From Pedobacter sp. ASV12 (GTDB lineage: Bacteria; Bacteroidota; Bacteroidia; Sphingobacteriales; Sphingobacteriaceae): 32,490 nucleotides of DNA. Under the pieces are notes generated by a model, which worked only from the letters and a program-made list of their open reading frames with translations, ran no database searches and was not told the origin of the DNA. The DNA is taken from contig NZ_JAELUC010000042.1 of NCBI RefSeq assembly GCF_016429155.1, positions 1-32,490 of the forward strand, read 5' to 3'. The position numbers were made by a program, and so were the translations under genes. Positions 1-10,100 of the stretch are shown one piece after another (position 1 is the first letter of the stretch; every line of letters begins with the position of its first letter).

Positions 1-19
1 AGATGTGTATAAGAGACAG
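1..19 (+). other. Nextera/Tn5 mosaic-end adapter remnant (not genomic)
   Basis: The first 19 bases, AGATGTGTATAAGAGACAG, match the transposase mosaic end of Nextera library adapters exactly. They sit at the very edge of the window, so they are an untrimmed library adapter at a contig end and not a mobile element of the organism. Genomic sequence starts at about position 20. Confidence 0.95.
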
Positions 20-110
20 ATTTAAGGGTGGCCACTATAGTGCCCCGTAAACTAATTGTAGGTGATTGAAAAAAATAATCTTAATTTTGAACTAATCAAG
101 CTGTACAATT

Positions 111-2189
111 TTGGCCAAAATCAGAAAGAATTCGCGGAAAGTCCTTTATCGAAAATATTCGTCCAACATCAAATACATCATGATGGTGGCTTGTGTATTC
201 ATTATTACGCTTTACCTGCCCAAGCAGCCAAGGTTCAGGTACGAGTTTGAAAAAAATAAGGCCTGGCTTAACAAAGACCTCGTTTCGCCATTTAGTTTCG
301 CCATCCTCAAAACCAACCCGCAGGTGGTCAGCGACAAGAAAGACGCCCTTAATCACGTATTGCCTATCTATAAGTATGACGATGAAGTGTTTAAGGGACA
401 GGGTGAGGCTTTTTTAAATGAATTTGACGTAAAGTGGAAATCGAATGCCTTCCCGGAAAACGAGAAGGAAGCCGCTAAGAAAGCTGCTTACAATATGTTG
501 CAGGCTGTTTATAAAAAGGGAATTATCGGCTTGTCGGCCAAGCACCAGAAAGATGGCAAGCATTACGATTTTACTTTCCTGCGCGACCATATTTCGCAAA
601 GGGTAAATTCTCAGGATGTTTACACCACCGAAAGCGCATTGGATTACTTCAAAAATAATTTCCGATCGGCGCGACCGGCCATTAAGGATGAAATTTTAGA
701 CCTGATAGAAAGCCATCTGAAACCTAATCTGGTTTTTGATGAAGCTTTGACGCTTACTGTAGAGAAAAATACAATAAATAGCCTTTCTACTACCAAAGGC
801 ATGGTTCAGAAAGGCGAGTTGATTGTGGCCAAAGGTAGTATTATAGACGATGATGTGTATCAAAAGCTGTTGTCGTACAAAGAAGCTTATGAAGCGCAGA
901 CCAAAACCATTGGCGATAACCGCCTGGTTTACTTGGGGCAAGTGTTGCTGGTCGGTTTTATCATTTCGTTGCTGATGGTGTTTCTGCACCTTTTCAGGAA
1001 AGATATTTTTGCCGATAACCGGCAGCTGTCGCTTATTCTGCTGGTGATTACTTCCATGCTGTTGGCGCTTACCTGGGCCATCAAGCTCAACATCAGCAGC
1101 TTGTATTACATTCCGTTTTGTATCGTACCGATCATTATTCGTATTCTGTTCGATACGCGCTTGGCGCTGAACCTGCATTTGTTGGTGATTTTGATTGCTG
1201 GTTTTTTCGTGCCTAACAGCTTCGAGTTTGTGTTTTACCAAACTACGGCGGGCATGGTGGCCATTTACAGCATCAAGAACTTGGTCAAACGCGAGCAGCT
1301 GCTGATTTCGGCTTCTTTTATTTTGGGGGCTTATTTTGTGTCGTTTGTAGGAATCGCCCTGCTCAGGGAAGGTTCTTTCGCACAGATAGAATGGGCCAAT
1401 TTCCTGCCTTTTGTATTCAGCGTGTTGCTGTCGCTGTTGGCTTATCCGTTGATTTATGCTTTTGAACGTGTTTTTGGCATTACTTCGGATGTGGCCTTGA
1501 TCGAGCTGACCAATACCAACAACAAACTGTTGCGCGAGCTGGCTTTTAAAGCGCCAGGTACTTTTCAGCATTCCTTGCAGGTGGCCAACCTGGCTGAAGC
1601 CGCTATTTTTAAGATAGGTGGCAATGCTTTGCTGGTAAGGGCAGGGGCTTTGTACCACGATATTGGGAAGATGGAAAATCCGCAGTATTTTATTGAAAAC
1701 CAAAATACAGCCACTAGTCCGCACGATAAGTTGCCTTACGAGCAAAGTGCCCAGATCATCATCAAACATGTGCACAAAGGCATCGAAATTACACGCAAAA
1801 ACCGCTTACCGGAAAGTGTGATCGATTTTATCAGGACGCATCACGGCAACACCAGGGTCGATTATTTTTACCAGTCGTTTTTAAAGAACTCGCCAGAGAA
1901 ATTCGTAGACGAGAATATTTTCCGCTATCCGGGGCCGATTCCTTTTTCGAAGGAAACCGGTGTGCTCATGTTGGCCGATTCGGTAGAAGCCGCTTCCAGA
2001 AGCCTTAAAAATCCGGATGCACAGAACATCAACGACCTGGTTGAACGCATCATCAACTACAAATTGGAACAGAACCAATTGGATGATTGCGATTTGACGC
2101 TAAAAGATTTGGAAACTATAAAGCTGATATTCAAGACAATGCTGATGAGCATTTACCATGTGCGTATAGATTATTTACAAACTGTGTAA
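111..2189 (+). CDS. 7TM-HD (PgpH-type) HD-domain phosphohydrolase
   Basis: A 692-residue inner-membrane protein of the 7TM-HD family, whose characterised members (Listeria PgpH) hydrolyse the second messenger c-di-AMP. A membrane segment near residues 22-38 is followed by a long extracytoplasmic 7TMR-HDED-like region to about residue 270. Next comes a bundle of hydrophobic helices (about 275-460), then a cytoplasmic HD domain. That domain shows H487 (FQHSLQVANLAE) and the H516-D517 pair in YHDIGKM, with later conserved histidines (RTHHGNTR). Length is normal for the family. The start is TTG at 111: an in-frame stop lies at 93-95, and the next in-frame ATG (residue 24) would fall inside the first membrane helix. 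No clear promoter is visible in the short upstream sequence. The c-di-AMP activity is inferred from family membership; the HD family assignment is secure. Confidence 0.93.
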   Translation: MAKIRKNSRKVLYRKYSSNIKYIMMVACVFIITLYLPKQPRFRYEFEKNKAWLNKDLVSPFSFAILKTNPQVVSDKKDALNHVLPIYKYDDEVFKGQGEAFLNEFDVKWKSNAFPENEKEAAKKAAYNMLQAVYKKGIIGLSAKHQKDGKHYDFTFLRDHISQRVNSQDVYTTESALDYFKNNFRSARPAIKDEILDLIESHLKPNLVFDEALTLTVEKNTINSLSTTKGMVQKGELIVAKGSIIDDDVYQKLLSYKEAYEAQTKTIGDNRLVYLGQVLLVGFIISLLMVFLHLFRKDIFADNRQLSLILLVITSMLLALTWAIKLNISSLYYIPFCIVPIIIRILFDTRLALNLHLLVILIAGFFVPNSFEFVFYQTTAGMVAIYSIKNLVKREQLLISASFILGAYFVSFVGIALLREGSFAQIEWANFLPFVFSVLLSLLAYPLIYAFERVFGITSDVALIELTNTNNKLLRELAFKAPGTFQHSLQVANLAEAAIFKIGGNALLVRAGALYHDIGKMENPQYFIENQNTATSPHDKLPYEQSAQIIIKHVHKGIEITRKNRLPESVIDFIRTHHGNTRVDYFYQSFLKNSPEKFVDENIFRYPGPIPFSKETGVLMLADSVEAASRSLKNPDAQNINDLVERIINYKLEQNQLDDCDLTLKDLETIKLIFKTMLMSIYHVRIDYLQTV

Positions 2190-2195
2190 TTTTTT

Positions 2196-2225
2196 TTTGC
2201 AAACATTAATGAATTGCTATATTTG
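2196..2225 (+). promoter_or_regulatory. Promoter of tRNA-Ser (TTTG-N18-TATATTTG)
   Basis: TTTG at 2196-2199 and TATATTTG at 2218-2225 are separated by 18 bp, a good match to the Bacteroidota -33/-7 consensus TTTG/TAnnTTTG. The expected transcription start is near 2231, about 23 bp before the tRNA. The T-run at 2191-2198 directly follows the stop codon of the preceding gene. Confidence 0.8.
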
Positions 2226-2253
2226 CAACCTCAAAACAACGATTTTGAGAAAC

Positions 2254-2343
2254 GGTGAGGTGCCTGAGAGGCCGAAAGGAACAGTTTGCTAAACTGTCGT
2301 ACTGGTAACGGTACCGCGGGTTCGAATCCCGCCCTCACCGCCA
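2254..2343 (+). tRNA. tRNA-Ser (anticodon GCU)
   Basis: A full cloverleaf is visible. The acceptor arms are GGTGAGG (2254-2260) and CCTCACC (2333-2339), with discriminator G2340 and an encoded CCA at 2341-2343. The anticodon loop in CAGTTTGCTAAACTG carries GCT, which reads AGC/AGU serine codons. A long variable arm (about 2297-2314) is typical of class II tRNA-Ser. The T arm is GCGGG-TTCGAAT-CCCGC at 2316-2332. It has its own promoter just upstream and a terminator just downstream. Confidence 0.97.
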
Positions 2344-2350
2344 GCAATTG

Positions 2351-2379
2351 AAGCCCAACTGAAAAGTTGGGCTTTTTTT
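2351..2379 (+). terminator. Intrinsic terminator after tRNA-Ser
   Basis: A perfect 10-bp stem AAGCCCAACT / AGTTGGGCTT (2351-2360 and 2365-2374) with a GAAA loop runs into a T-run ending at 2379. It lies 8 bp after the tRNA CCA end. Confidence 0.9.
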
Positions 2380-2403
2380 GTTGCTTGGCTTACCATAACG
2401 TAG

Positions 2404-2427
2404 CCTGGTGTTATTCCCAGGTTTTTT
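2404..2427 (+). terminator. Second weaker plus-strand terminator
   Basis: CCTGG (2404-2408) pairs with CCAGG (2417-2421) and is followed directly by six T. It lies between the tRNA terminator and the 3' end of the convergent glycosidase gene, so it may act as a backup that protects that gene from antisense reading. Confidence 0.55.
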
Positions 2428-2431
2428 GTTT

Positions 2432-3748
2432 TTAATGGAAACTAATCCAATCCAAGGATATTTCCGTTTTTTTTGATTGGGCTTTTACCCTGATATACAC
2501 ATCCCTTGTGCCTTTTACCCGTTTAAGATAACAGGATATATTTTGGTATGCTGTATTGTATTTGGCTTTTGTATCGGCTTTCAGTTCGCCTATAATCGGT
2601 CCGTTGAGGCTATCCAGTCGGATTTCCAAAGCAGAAGCCCGATCTAAACCAGAAATCCTGGCTGTCAATACCTGGCTGCTCTTTGCCATGTTTACATTAG
2701 CAAAACGTACCCAACTGCCATTGTGCATTGCGACCAGCTCAAAGTCTCCATTGCCGATTGCGTGTTTACGGGTAAGGCTGTCTTTTTCATAAAACCATTC
2801 TGCCTCGATTTTCGGCCAGCTGGCATCATATTGCCCTACGCCTGATGCAAAATGCTTGTCCAGAAAATCAGTATCGGTAATGATACGTCCCTCGTTGTCG
2901 AAATGGCAATAAGTAATGATTGTAGCCCTGAATTTATACCCTGGTTTGAGATAATAGCACCAAGCGTGGTAAAATTGTCCTTTCCACCAAAAAAAACTGC
3001 TATGTGCAAGCGGACCCAAATGATAGCCTTTGCCGGTAATCCCAACACTAGCATAGGGGCCATAGATGTTTTTAGAAATAGCATAGGCTGATCCCCAGCT
3101 CAGGTAGTAAGTATCTTTATATTTGAAGATGTAGTTTTTGTCCATCCACATCGGGGCTTTTTCCCATTCTTGGCCTGTAATAACTATGGGTTTGGGCTTT
3201 TCGGCAAGTGATACCATGTCGTTATTGAGCTTGGCAATATGATAGCCACCACCGCTTTTGTCGCCATAAACCAGGTATGGAGTTTGGTTGCGATCGTCAT
3301 CTGCAAGGATTGTAGGGTCGTGCATGGGCGCGACCAAAGGCTTGCCCAGCGCATCGGTAAATTTACCTCCTGGAGCATCTGATTTCATGACGCCTATGCC
3401 TCTTTTTCCATCCGAGAAATAGAAATAATACTTTCCGTTTCTTGATGCTGCATCACCAGCCCAGCAATCGGTAGATTGGCCATCCATGTAATTGTCTTGG
3501 GGCGAAATTATCGTTTCCAGTTTCCAGTTGACAAGGTCGGAGGTTGAAAATACTCGCCAATCCTTCATTACCCAGGTGCTGTCGTCGGGCTTGTCGTCGT
3601 GTCCGGAGTACAAATAAATTTTCTTGTTAAAAACCCTGACATGTGGGTCGGAAATACCAGGTATGCCAATGATTGGATTTTGTGCGAGTAGTGGCTTGCC
3701 AAAACCGGTGCCAAGCATGAATGCGAATAATAGTATGTTTTTTTTCAT
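2432..3748 (-). CDS. Secreted glycoside hydrolase family 43 with C-terminal CBM6-like domain
   Basis: A 438-residue exported enzyme of the GH43 five-bladed beta-propeller family, which acts on arabinose- or xylose-containing plant polysaccharides. It has a signal peptide (residues 1-22, ending LLAQ). The catalytic residues expected for GH43 are visible: D34 in SDPHVRVF (base), D144 in MHDPTI (pKa modulator), and E196 in WEKAPM (acid). Residues from about 313 (WPKIEAEWF) to the end look like a CBM6-type beta-sandwich (GNGDFELVAMHNGSWVRF ... EISLDWISF). The exact substrate cannot be told from sequence. No SusC/SusD pair or other glycosidase lies nearby, so it is not in an obvious polysaccharide utilisation locus. 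It converges with tRNA-Ser. A possible -7 element (TAGTTTTG, minus strand) lies at 3903-3910, giving a leader of about 150 nt with no clear -33 box. Confidence 0.93.
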   Translation of the reverse strand: MKKNILLFAFMLGTGFGKPLLAQNPIIGIPGISDPHVRVFNKKIYLYSGHDDKPDDSTWVMKDWRVFSTSDLVNWKLETIISPQDNYMDGQSTDCWAGDAASRNGKYYFYFSDGKRGIGVMKSDAPGGKFTDALGKPLVAPMHDPTILADDDRNQTPYLVYGDKSGGGYHIAKLNNDMVSLAEKPKPIVITGQEWEKAPMWMDKNYIFKYKDTYYLSWGSAYAISKNIYGPYASVGITGKGYHLGPLAHSSFFWWKGQFYHAWCYYLKPGYKFRATIITYCHFDNEGRIITDTDFLDKHFASGVGQYDASWPKIEAEWFYEKDSLTRKHAIGNGDFELVAMHNGSWVRFANVNMAKSSQVLTARISGLDRASALEIRLDSLNGPIIGELKADTKAKYNTAYQNISCYLKRVKGTRDVYIRVKAQSKKTEISLDWISFH

Positions 3749-3987
3749 GCGGATCAGTGATTATCATGTTTCCAGGGTTGTTGCATTGGGAGTTCGGATA
3801 CTTTTTTAAGTTATCAACAACTTATATGGAATGGAAGGGGGGAAGGCGAAATTTTTCACACTGGTTTGGGTGCCGTAAGTTAACAAGGGGTTCTGTTGTT
3901 TCCAAAACTAAGCTTTTTATAGAATAGTCCTTATGGTAAACATATTGTAAATGAATAGTGTTGGTTAAATACCTAATTGTATTATTC

Positions 3988-4473
3988 ATGAAGCCCACAT
4001 TTTTTTTATGGCTGCTTTTTTTGATGTTAATGAGCAGCAATCCGCTATTTGCCGGTCCGAAAATTACCCCTGTTCCTGGCCCAGCCTGTTATGATCCTGT
4101 ATTTGGCAATGTATATCAGACTGTGATTACCGGCACCACATTTGATTATGACGTTAATTACTCTGGCTTATATACAGAATTGAATTGTTCCGTCAAATCT
4201 GCCCTAGGCGCTGCCGGATCTTGTACCTTGAGGAGCGGCGGGATCGATTATCCAAGAGGACAGTATTTTACCATTACCACTCACATAGCTTGCCCGATCA
4301 ATTCGTATATGCCTTTGTTGTTTATACTGGCAGCAGGATTGCACTTATTGCCATTCGCAAATAGGCATTTCGACAACAGCAATAAGGTTGGGTCATTAGC
4401 CAAACTTACAGAAAGGAAAGCTGGCCTGAAACCTGACCTGCCGGTGTTTCTTTTTCCTCGAGCAAGGGATTAG
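3988..4473 (+). CDS. Small exported/membrane-anchored protein of unknown function
   Basis: I do not recognise this protein. From the ATG at 3988 it has 161 residues; an in-frame GTG at 3958 would add ten. A hydrophobic signal sequence (MKPTFFLWLLFLMLM to SNPLFAG) precedes a short extracytoplasmic region with three cysteines (ACYDP, NCSVK, SCTLR). A second hydrophobic stretch (ACPINSYMPLLFILAAGLHLLPF) near residues 101-123 looks like a C-terminal membrane anchor and is followed by a basic tail. The even Cys content suggests disulfides outside the cytoplasm. I chose the ATG because it places the charged residue right before the hydrophobic core. Its 3' end overlaps the convergent gene on the other strand by 68 bp. 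Confidence 0.6.
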   Translation: MKPTFFLWLLFLMLMSSNPLFAGPKITPVPGPACYDPVFGNVYQTVITGTTFDYDVNYSGLYTELNCSVKSALGAAGSCTLRSGGIDYPRGQYFTITTHIACPINSYMPLLFILAAGLHLLPFANRHFDNSNKVGSLAKLTERKAGLKPDLPVFLFPRARD

Positions 4474-4714
4474 TTGGTTTAGTTATTGGCATATAAGAGC
4501 AAAGGGCTACCCTTGGAAAATTCATGAATTTTAGCTTATTCAGATCAGCTTTGGAATCGTAAGCTTCAAAGCCTTTTCTAAAGAGTTCCTTCAAGTTGGG
4601 ATCGTTTTCGGCTGAAGTTGAAAGCGTTTCGATTAAGGCGATATCTTTTTGGTCTTCGGGTATAAGCTCTATTCGAACAATAGTTTTAGATACGAATTGG
4701 TAGTGATACTTCAT
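4406..4714 (-). CDS. Small cytoplasmic protein of unknown function
   Basis: A 102-residue protein with no recognised domain and no signal peptide. The N-terminal half is a mix of charged beta and helical sequence (MKYHYQFVSKTIVRIELIPE); the C-terminal part is Pro/Glu-rich and probably disordered. Its last 68 bp overlap the 3' end of the convergent plus-strand gene. An inverted repeat, TTAGGGC (4714-4720) and GCCCTAA (4730-4736), touches the start codon, so the start site could be occluded in a hairpin. Composition and starting ATG look genuine, but it could be a spurious reading frame. Confidence 0.5.
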   Translation of the reverse strand: MKYHYQFVSKTIVRIELIPEDQKDIALIETLSTSAENDPNLKELFRKGFEAYDSKADLNKLKFMNFPRVALCSYMPITKPTNPLLEEKETPAGQVSGQLSFL

Positions 4715-4736
4715 TAGGGCTGATTGAATGCCCTAA
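4714..4736 (-). promoter_or_regulatory. Hairpin adjoining the start codon of the 102-residue gene
   Basis: A perfect 7-bp inverted repeat with a 9-nt loop. On the minus strand it reads TTAGGGC-N9-GCCCTAA, and its last A is the A of the ATG start codon. It could sequester the start codon in the mRNA, or be a protein-binding palindrome. Confidence 0.4.
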
Positions 4737-4807
4737 AGTAATCATATTTTCGCTTGTTTCAGTGTTGTTAAGCGTGTTTTCTTTACAAAATCATTCCTTT
4801 AAACCGA

Positions 4808-5776
4808 CTAAAAAAAACGAGGACTAAGCATCGGGATGTGTTTACTGGCGAACATGAAGCTAACGGATAGTTCATGGGTTCCAGAACTATATCCCTGAAG
4901 CGGACCAACCGAAAAATCATAAGCATAGCCTATCCTCAATCGGTCGGAGGGAGCAAACTGTAGGCTGGCCACTGCGCTGTTCAGCTTGCTGAGATTGTTT
5001 TGGAGATTGTCTTTACGGTAAAGTTTTATACCTGTGCGGTAAGCGCCCCCAATCCAAAAACGCTCATTTAAAATGGCAAACAAGCTCATATCTAGACTTG
5101 TTGGTCCGCCTCTGTCGTCTTTGACCAGCACAGAAGGTTTTAAAAGCATGTTGTAGCCCATGGGTAGCAACATGCCTGCCGTGAAGTAATAATGGGGTCT
5201 TGGCTTGGCAATATAGGCGTAGTGCTCTACTACCGAAAATTGGGCCAGGATGTTAGCGGCGCTTAATCCTGCAAAGAAACGATCGTTGGCAAAATAAATA
5301 CCTACTCTTGCATCAGGAACAATGACACTTTGTTTGCCCAAGGGTTGGTTGGGTTCTGCATCGTTGGGATTCAGCATTGCTCCATCCATGCCAAACTGCA
5401 CAGCACCAAAACCAAGCCCCAAGGCTAGTCTCGAACTTCCCTCGGCGTTCATGGCAATTCTATAGGCATAATTTAAATAAACAGATTCGTTGCGTTGTGC
5501 ACCCAACTGATCGGCAACAAGTTGCAGTGCCAGTCCAACTCTTTTTTCGTTGGCTGTTGCATCAACGGCAAAAGACATGGTTTGCGGAGAGCCTGTAATG
5601 CCAGTCCATTGGTTGCGGTAAAAAGCATGTAGGTTGAGCCGTTCCTTGTAGCCTGCATAGGCCGGATTAATGTAGATGCCATTGAATAGGTATTGACTAA
5701 ATTGTGCATCCTGTTGTGATTTGGCCATAGCCCAGCAGCTTAGCAAAAAAAGAATGATTATGATGCGTTTCTTCAT
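4808..5776 (-). CDS. PorP/SprF-family type IX secretion system membrane protein
   Basis: A 322-residue outer-membrane beta-barrel protein of the PorP/SprF family. The signal peptide covers about residues 1-20 and is followed by the family hallmark QDAQFSQYLFNGIYINPAYAG. Alternating amphipathic strands and a typical ending (RLRIGYAYDFSVGPLQGYSSGTHELSVSF) complete it. In Flavobacterium, SprF-type proteins are needed for export or anchoring of the partner adhesin (SprB-like) encoded beside them. Here it is the last gene of a three-gene operon, 11 bp after the CHU_C gene, so its natural cargo is probably that protein and/or the collagen-like protein. Cargo assignment is inference from position. 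Confidence 0.93.
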   Translation of the reverse strand: MKKRIIIILFLLSCWAMAKSQQDAQFSQYLFNGIYINPAYAGYKERLNLHAFYRNQWTGITGSPQTMSFAVDATANEKRVGLALQLVADQLGAQRNESVYLNYAYRIAMNAEGSSRLALGLGFGAVQFGMDGAMLNPNDAEPNQPLGKQSVIVPDARVGIYFANDRFFAGLSAANILAQFSVVEHYAYIAKPRPHYYFTAGMLLPMGYNMLLKPSVLVKDDRGGPTSLDMSLFAILNERFWIGGAYRTGIKLYRKDNLQNNLSKLNSAVASLQFAPSDRLRIGYAYDFSVGPLQGYSSGTHELSVSFMFASKHIPMLSPRFF

Positions 5777-5787
5777 ATTTCTGAAGC

Positions 5788-7104
5788 TTAGTTGTCTTTT
5801 TTAAATGTGCGGATGAGGGTGATGTAGCCTTTGTAGACTTTCCAGCCATCCATGGCCGTTTCGCGAACCTTGAGTATATAATAATAGGTGCCTTCGTTCA
5901 GACCAACGCCTGTCCACGTATTGCGGTAATTCTGGGTCTTGTAAACTTCATTGCCCCAGCGGTTTACAATGGTAAGTTCATTGGCGCCAAAAAATGGTAG
6001 TCCCCTGATTTCGAAGGTATCGTTGGTGCCATCGCCGTTAGGGGTAAATAAGTTGGGGATGGTTAAGGAGCCTGTTGCCAGTTTAGTAAAATAACTGCCG
6101 TTGACCAATGGATCGTTGCTTAGGCTAAGGGCCTGATTTGTATGGACGCCAATGACCGGATTTGTACTTTTCAGGATGTCCCACTTTTTATAATCGGCGT
6201 AGCGGGCAATGTTGGCATTTGCATCAATAAAAAGAGCACCATTGGTATTTTTATTATGTTGTAGCGTTAGGCCTGTTGTTGAAGAAATCTGGCTATAGAT
6301 ATGCCAAACCCTATTCATGCCAAGTGCAGGATCGGCAATAGGTTTTGTTGAGGCTAGGCTGTTTTGAACGCTAACAAATATTTTGCCCGGACTGGCAGGT
6401 GCTAAGGTAGCTGGAGTGTAGTCGCCTTCATTGATGCCAACGGGAAATACAAATTCTTCGCCACCTTTAAAGTCTTTAACCAAATGGCCTTGTACGCTGT
6501 TAGAAGTAACCACCATGCGGTCTTTGCCGTAGTTGAGCAATTGCCCGTTTTTATCAAAGGAAAGATCGTGGCCATTTAAAATAATATCGGCGCCATCTAC
6601 GGCCAAATCAAGTGTGCCTCCCAAGTTTAAGGCGGCGGCCAGCTGGCCCAAAGGGTTAGCCGTTCCATAGCCTGGATCTGCAAGGTCTTGCAATACGATG
6701 TTCATCTCGTTTTGATTGGAAATAAGCAATTGCACAAAAAAGCCATTATTGCCATCAATCATGGTTGCCGAATCGGGCATTTCAGGATAAGCTGGATTGC
6801 TGCCCGGGTTGTGAATGACGATGCTTCCTGTTCCACTAAATTTTGCTCCCGGAGCAATCCACACATTACGGCTCCAGATTTCTAGCGTGCCATTGATTTC
6901 CCAATTGGTTTCTGGGCCAAAATAGCTGCTTTCCGAGAAACGTAGCTCGGTAGTGCCTTTGGCTATCATTACCGTCGAATTGTCAACTGTTATGCTGCCC
7001 TTGCCATTTTGAGCTCTTACGCCGTTGCCAAAGTAGGCAAACAGCACCAAAAGCAGGCTCAAACTGGTTTGATGTATTGTCCTTTTGCTGAAATTCTTCA
7101 TCAT
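5788..7104 (-). CDS. Exported protein with gliding-motility-associated C-terminal (CHU_C, T9SS type B) domain
   Basis: A 438-residue protein starting at the ATG at 7104, whose A-T-G-A overlaps the stop codon of the upstream collagen gene (translational coupling). An in-frame ATG at 7119 would add five residues inside that gene. The signal peptide ends near GNGVRAQ. The middle is a beta-rich region with no recognised domain ([23 protein letters not shown] ...). The C-terminal ~85 residues are a classic CHU_C / type B sorting domain: [28 protein letters not shown], and [12 protein letters not shown]. This marks it as a type IX secretion substrate. It lies between the adhesin-like gene and the PorP/SprF gene, the usual cargo-plus-translocator arrangement. 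Confidence 0.92.
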   Translation of the reverse strand: MMKNFSKRTIHQTSLSLLLVLFAYFGNGVRAQNGKGSITVDNSTVMIAKGTTELRFSESSYFGPETNWEINGTLEIWSRNVWIAPGAKFSGTGSIVIHNPGSNPAYPEMPDSATMIDGNNGFFVQLLISNQNEMNIVLQDLADPGYGTANPLGQLAAALNLGGTLDLAVDGADIILNGHDLSFDKNGQLLNYGKDRMVVTSNSVQGHLVKDFKGGEEFVFPVGINEGDYTPATLAPASPGKIFVSVQNSLASTKPIADPALGMNRVWHIYSQISSTTGLTLQHNKNTNGALFIDANANIARYADYKKWDILKSTNPVIGVHTNQALSLSNDPLVNGSYFTKLATGSLTIPNLFTPNGDGTNDTFEIRGLPFFGANELTIVNRWGNEVYKTQNYRNTWTGVGLNEGTYYYILKVRETAMDGWKVYKGYITLIRTFKKDN

Positions 7105-10100
7105 AGTCCAGTTTTCCAAGATACGTATACTTCAGTGCCCATGACCATAAAGGTGTATAACGAATGTTTACCCGCTACGGATGGTCCATTGTCTGTAGGC
7201 AAATGGATGGTGAAACCTGTAGCGGTAAAAGCAGCTGTGCCTGAAACAGTGCCTTTTACAGCCAAGGTATACACGCCACCGTCTTTAATATGTTTGAGCT
7301 CGAAAGTGTTGCCGGCATCTGCATTGGTATAGGCGAGGTTGCTCTTGGTAAAATCGATGCTGATGTTGAAGCCTGCATCATAGGCACCCTGATTGGCAAT
7401 GGCACCATTAACGGTAAGGGTAGAAGAAGTGTTTGAAGCGCCGATAAGCACATTGCCGGTTTGGTCTACATTAATGCGTTGCTGTCCGTTGCCATCGGCA
7501 ATAATAATGTTGCCTGACATAGCCGGATCGGTTACCGTAATGTTAGAACCCAAGAAAGTGTTGCTGTTTCCAGTTACTACACCGCTACCGGAAGATATAC
7601 CTATAAATATATTGTTGCCCGAAGCATCAATTGGATCGTAAGTGCCACCGGCCTGCGTACCTATAAAAATATTGGCCTGGCCAAGCTTGTTTTTCTGACC
7701 CGCATAAAAACCCATGGCTAAGTTCAGCGAACCTGTCGTGTTGCTTCTCAAGGCATATTGGCCCATGGCAATATTGCTATAGGCGCTGGTATTGTTCTCT
7801 AGAGAGAAGGGCCCCAAGGCAATGTTATCTTGTCCGGAAATGTTTCTGGTGAGGGCCTGATAACCAACTGCCATGTTGTTGAAACCCGTAGTATTGGCGG
7901 CTAGTGCTGTGCTGCCAACGGCAAAGTTGTATGACCCGTTGGTATTGCTATACATGGTATTACCAAGCACGGTATTGTCGTGGCCAGAAGTATTCTGTGA
8001 AAGTGCATTGGCTCCAATGGCAATATTGTTGCTGCCATCGCTATTGTCTCTTAATGCATTAGCTCCTAGGGCAATATTGGCCGTGCCGTTCGTATTGTTG
8101 TATAAAGCCAGCCTGCCTACTGCTAGATTTGATCCCAATTGGCCACCGCCCAAGCCAATCGTTAAGCCGTTAATCGAGGCATCGCCTCCGCTTAAGGTAA
8201 ATTTGGCAAGTTGCTGGGCAGCCGAAGAATTTGAACTGGCGGAAGCAACGGTAGCCGCAGTATTGGCGCCAACTGCAATAGCGCCGGTTTGGTAAATATT
8301 TTGTGTATTGTCGTTAGCCTGGGTAGTACTGCCAAATACCTGCCAAGGTTCTATGGCACTGCTGGTTGAAGTAATGGTTTTTAAAACGCCGTCTGCATCT
8401 ACTACCACTATTTTATCGGTGGTTGCGTTTCCGGGAGTGGCTGGCAGATTCACTATGCGCGCGTTACCATTTACCTGCAAGGTTTCATCAAAAGATATAC
8501 CCTCAAAATTGCTGAAACCTATACCTGTTTTCCCGTTTCTGAGGACGGTAAAGGCATCTCTTCGCTGCGAACTGCCAAGGCCATTCCCAATATTGAATGC
8601 CCGGTCTTTGCTTAAGGTCAGTCCTGTATTTGTAGAAACATAATCGGTTGGATAAGTGCCACCTACTATTTCGTTGTTGGTTCTGGCCATACTTCCAACT
8701 CCACCTAAAACAATGGCATTTTGGCCTTCTGCCAGGTTGTCAATTCCACCCAAAATAACTGCACGCCCCCTGGTAACCGTATTGTTTTGTCCACCAATTA
8801 CGGCAGAGCCGTTTCCTGCCATGGCAACTGTGGTTCGATTGCCTTCTCCTCCAACAATAGCAGAATACGGCACGGAGGCACCATTGTTATAGCCACCTGC
8901 AACAATGGCGCCATCAGCTGAAGATACGTTTTGGTTTCCGCCCAAAACAGCACCATAATATCCAGAAGATTGATTTTCTTTTCCGCCAACAATGCTTGAT
9001 AACGGCCCTATGTTTCCAGTGTGATTCTCGCCAAAACGTACGGCACCATTCACATCGAGCATAACCGGATAAAAGCCGCCTACACTTACCGCGTTCTTGC
9101 CAATCGATACGCTACCCATTTGGTAAATATTATCGGTGTTGGCTGTGGCCTCGTTGGTGGTGTTTTGGATGTACCAAGGTTCGGGCATAGCTGTTATTTG
9201 GTAAGGTGAGGCTGTTGTTCCACTTCCGGTTACCGTTGTGTTTGATCCATTGGTAATAAGGCCTATTCCGCCTTGTGGTCCAGTTAATCCTGTTGGCCCC
9301 TGCAGACCAGTTGCACCTGTATTACCAGTATCGCCTTTGTCGCCCTTGGGGCCTTGTGGTCCCGTAGCCCCTGTAAGGCCAACCAATCCCTGGGCACCAG
9401 TTGGTCCGGTCAGTCCGATAGGCCCCTGCAGACCAGTTGCACCTGTATTGCCAGTATCGCCTTTGTCGCCCTTGGGTCCTTGAGCACCGTCCAAGCCTGC
9501 TGGGCCTTGCGGTCCCGTAGCTCCGGTGGGGCCAACCAATCCCTGGGCACCAGTTGGTCCGGTCAGTCCGATAGGCCCCTGCGGACCGGTTGCGCCTGTA
9601 TTGCCGGTATCGCCTTTGTCGCCCTTGGGTCCTTGAGCGCCATCCAAGCCTGCTGGGCCTTGCGGTCCCGTAGCTCCGGTGGGGCCAACCAATCCCTGGG
9701 CACCAGTTGGTCCGGTCAGTCCGATAGGACCTTGCGGACCGGTTGCGCCTGTATTGCCGGTATCGCCTTTGTCGCCCTTGGGTCCTTGAGCACCGTCCAA
9801 GCCTGCTGGGCCTTGCGGTCCCGTAGCTCCGGTGGGGCCAACCAATCCCTGGGCACCAGTTGGTCCGGTCAGTCCGATAGGCCCCTGCGGACCGGTTGCG
9901 CCTGTATTGCCGGTATCGCCTTTGTCGCCCTTGGGTCCTTGAGCGCCGTCCAAGCCTGCTGGGCCTTGCGGTCCCGTAGCTCCTGTGGGGCCGACCAATC
10001 CTTGGGCACCAGTTGGTCCGGTCAGTCCGATAGGCCCCTGCAGACCGGTTGCGCCTGTATTGCCGGTATCGCCAGTATCGCCTTTGTCGCCTTTGGGCCC

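Noticed and set aside
20..69. Possible 3' end of an upstream gene (a frame ending at TGA 67-69, another at TAA 48-50)
   Set aside because: At most 16 codons next to an adapter junction; no frame can be preferred and no family recognised.
696..1775. A 359-codon antisense reading frame inside the 7TM-HD gene
   Set aside because: Its product is Gln/His-rich with no domain, and the plus strand carries an unmistakable 7TM-HD protein.
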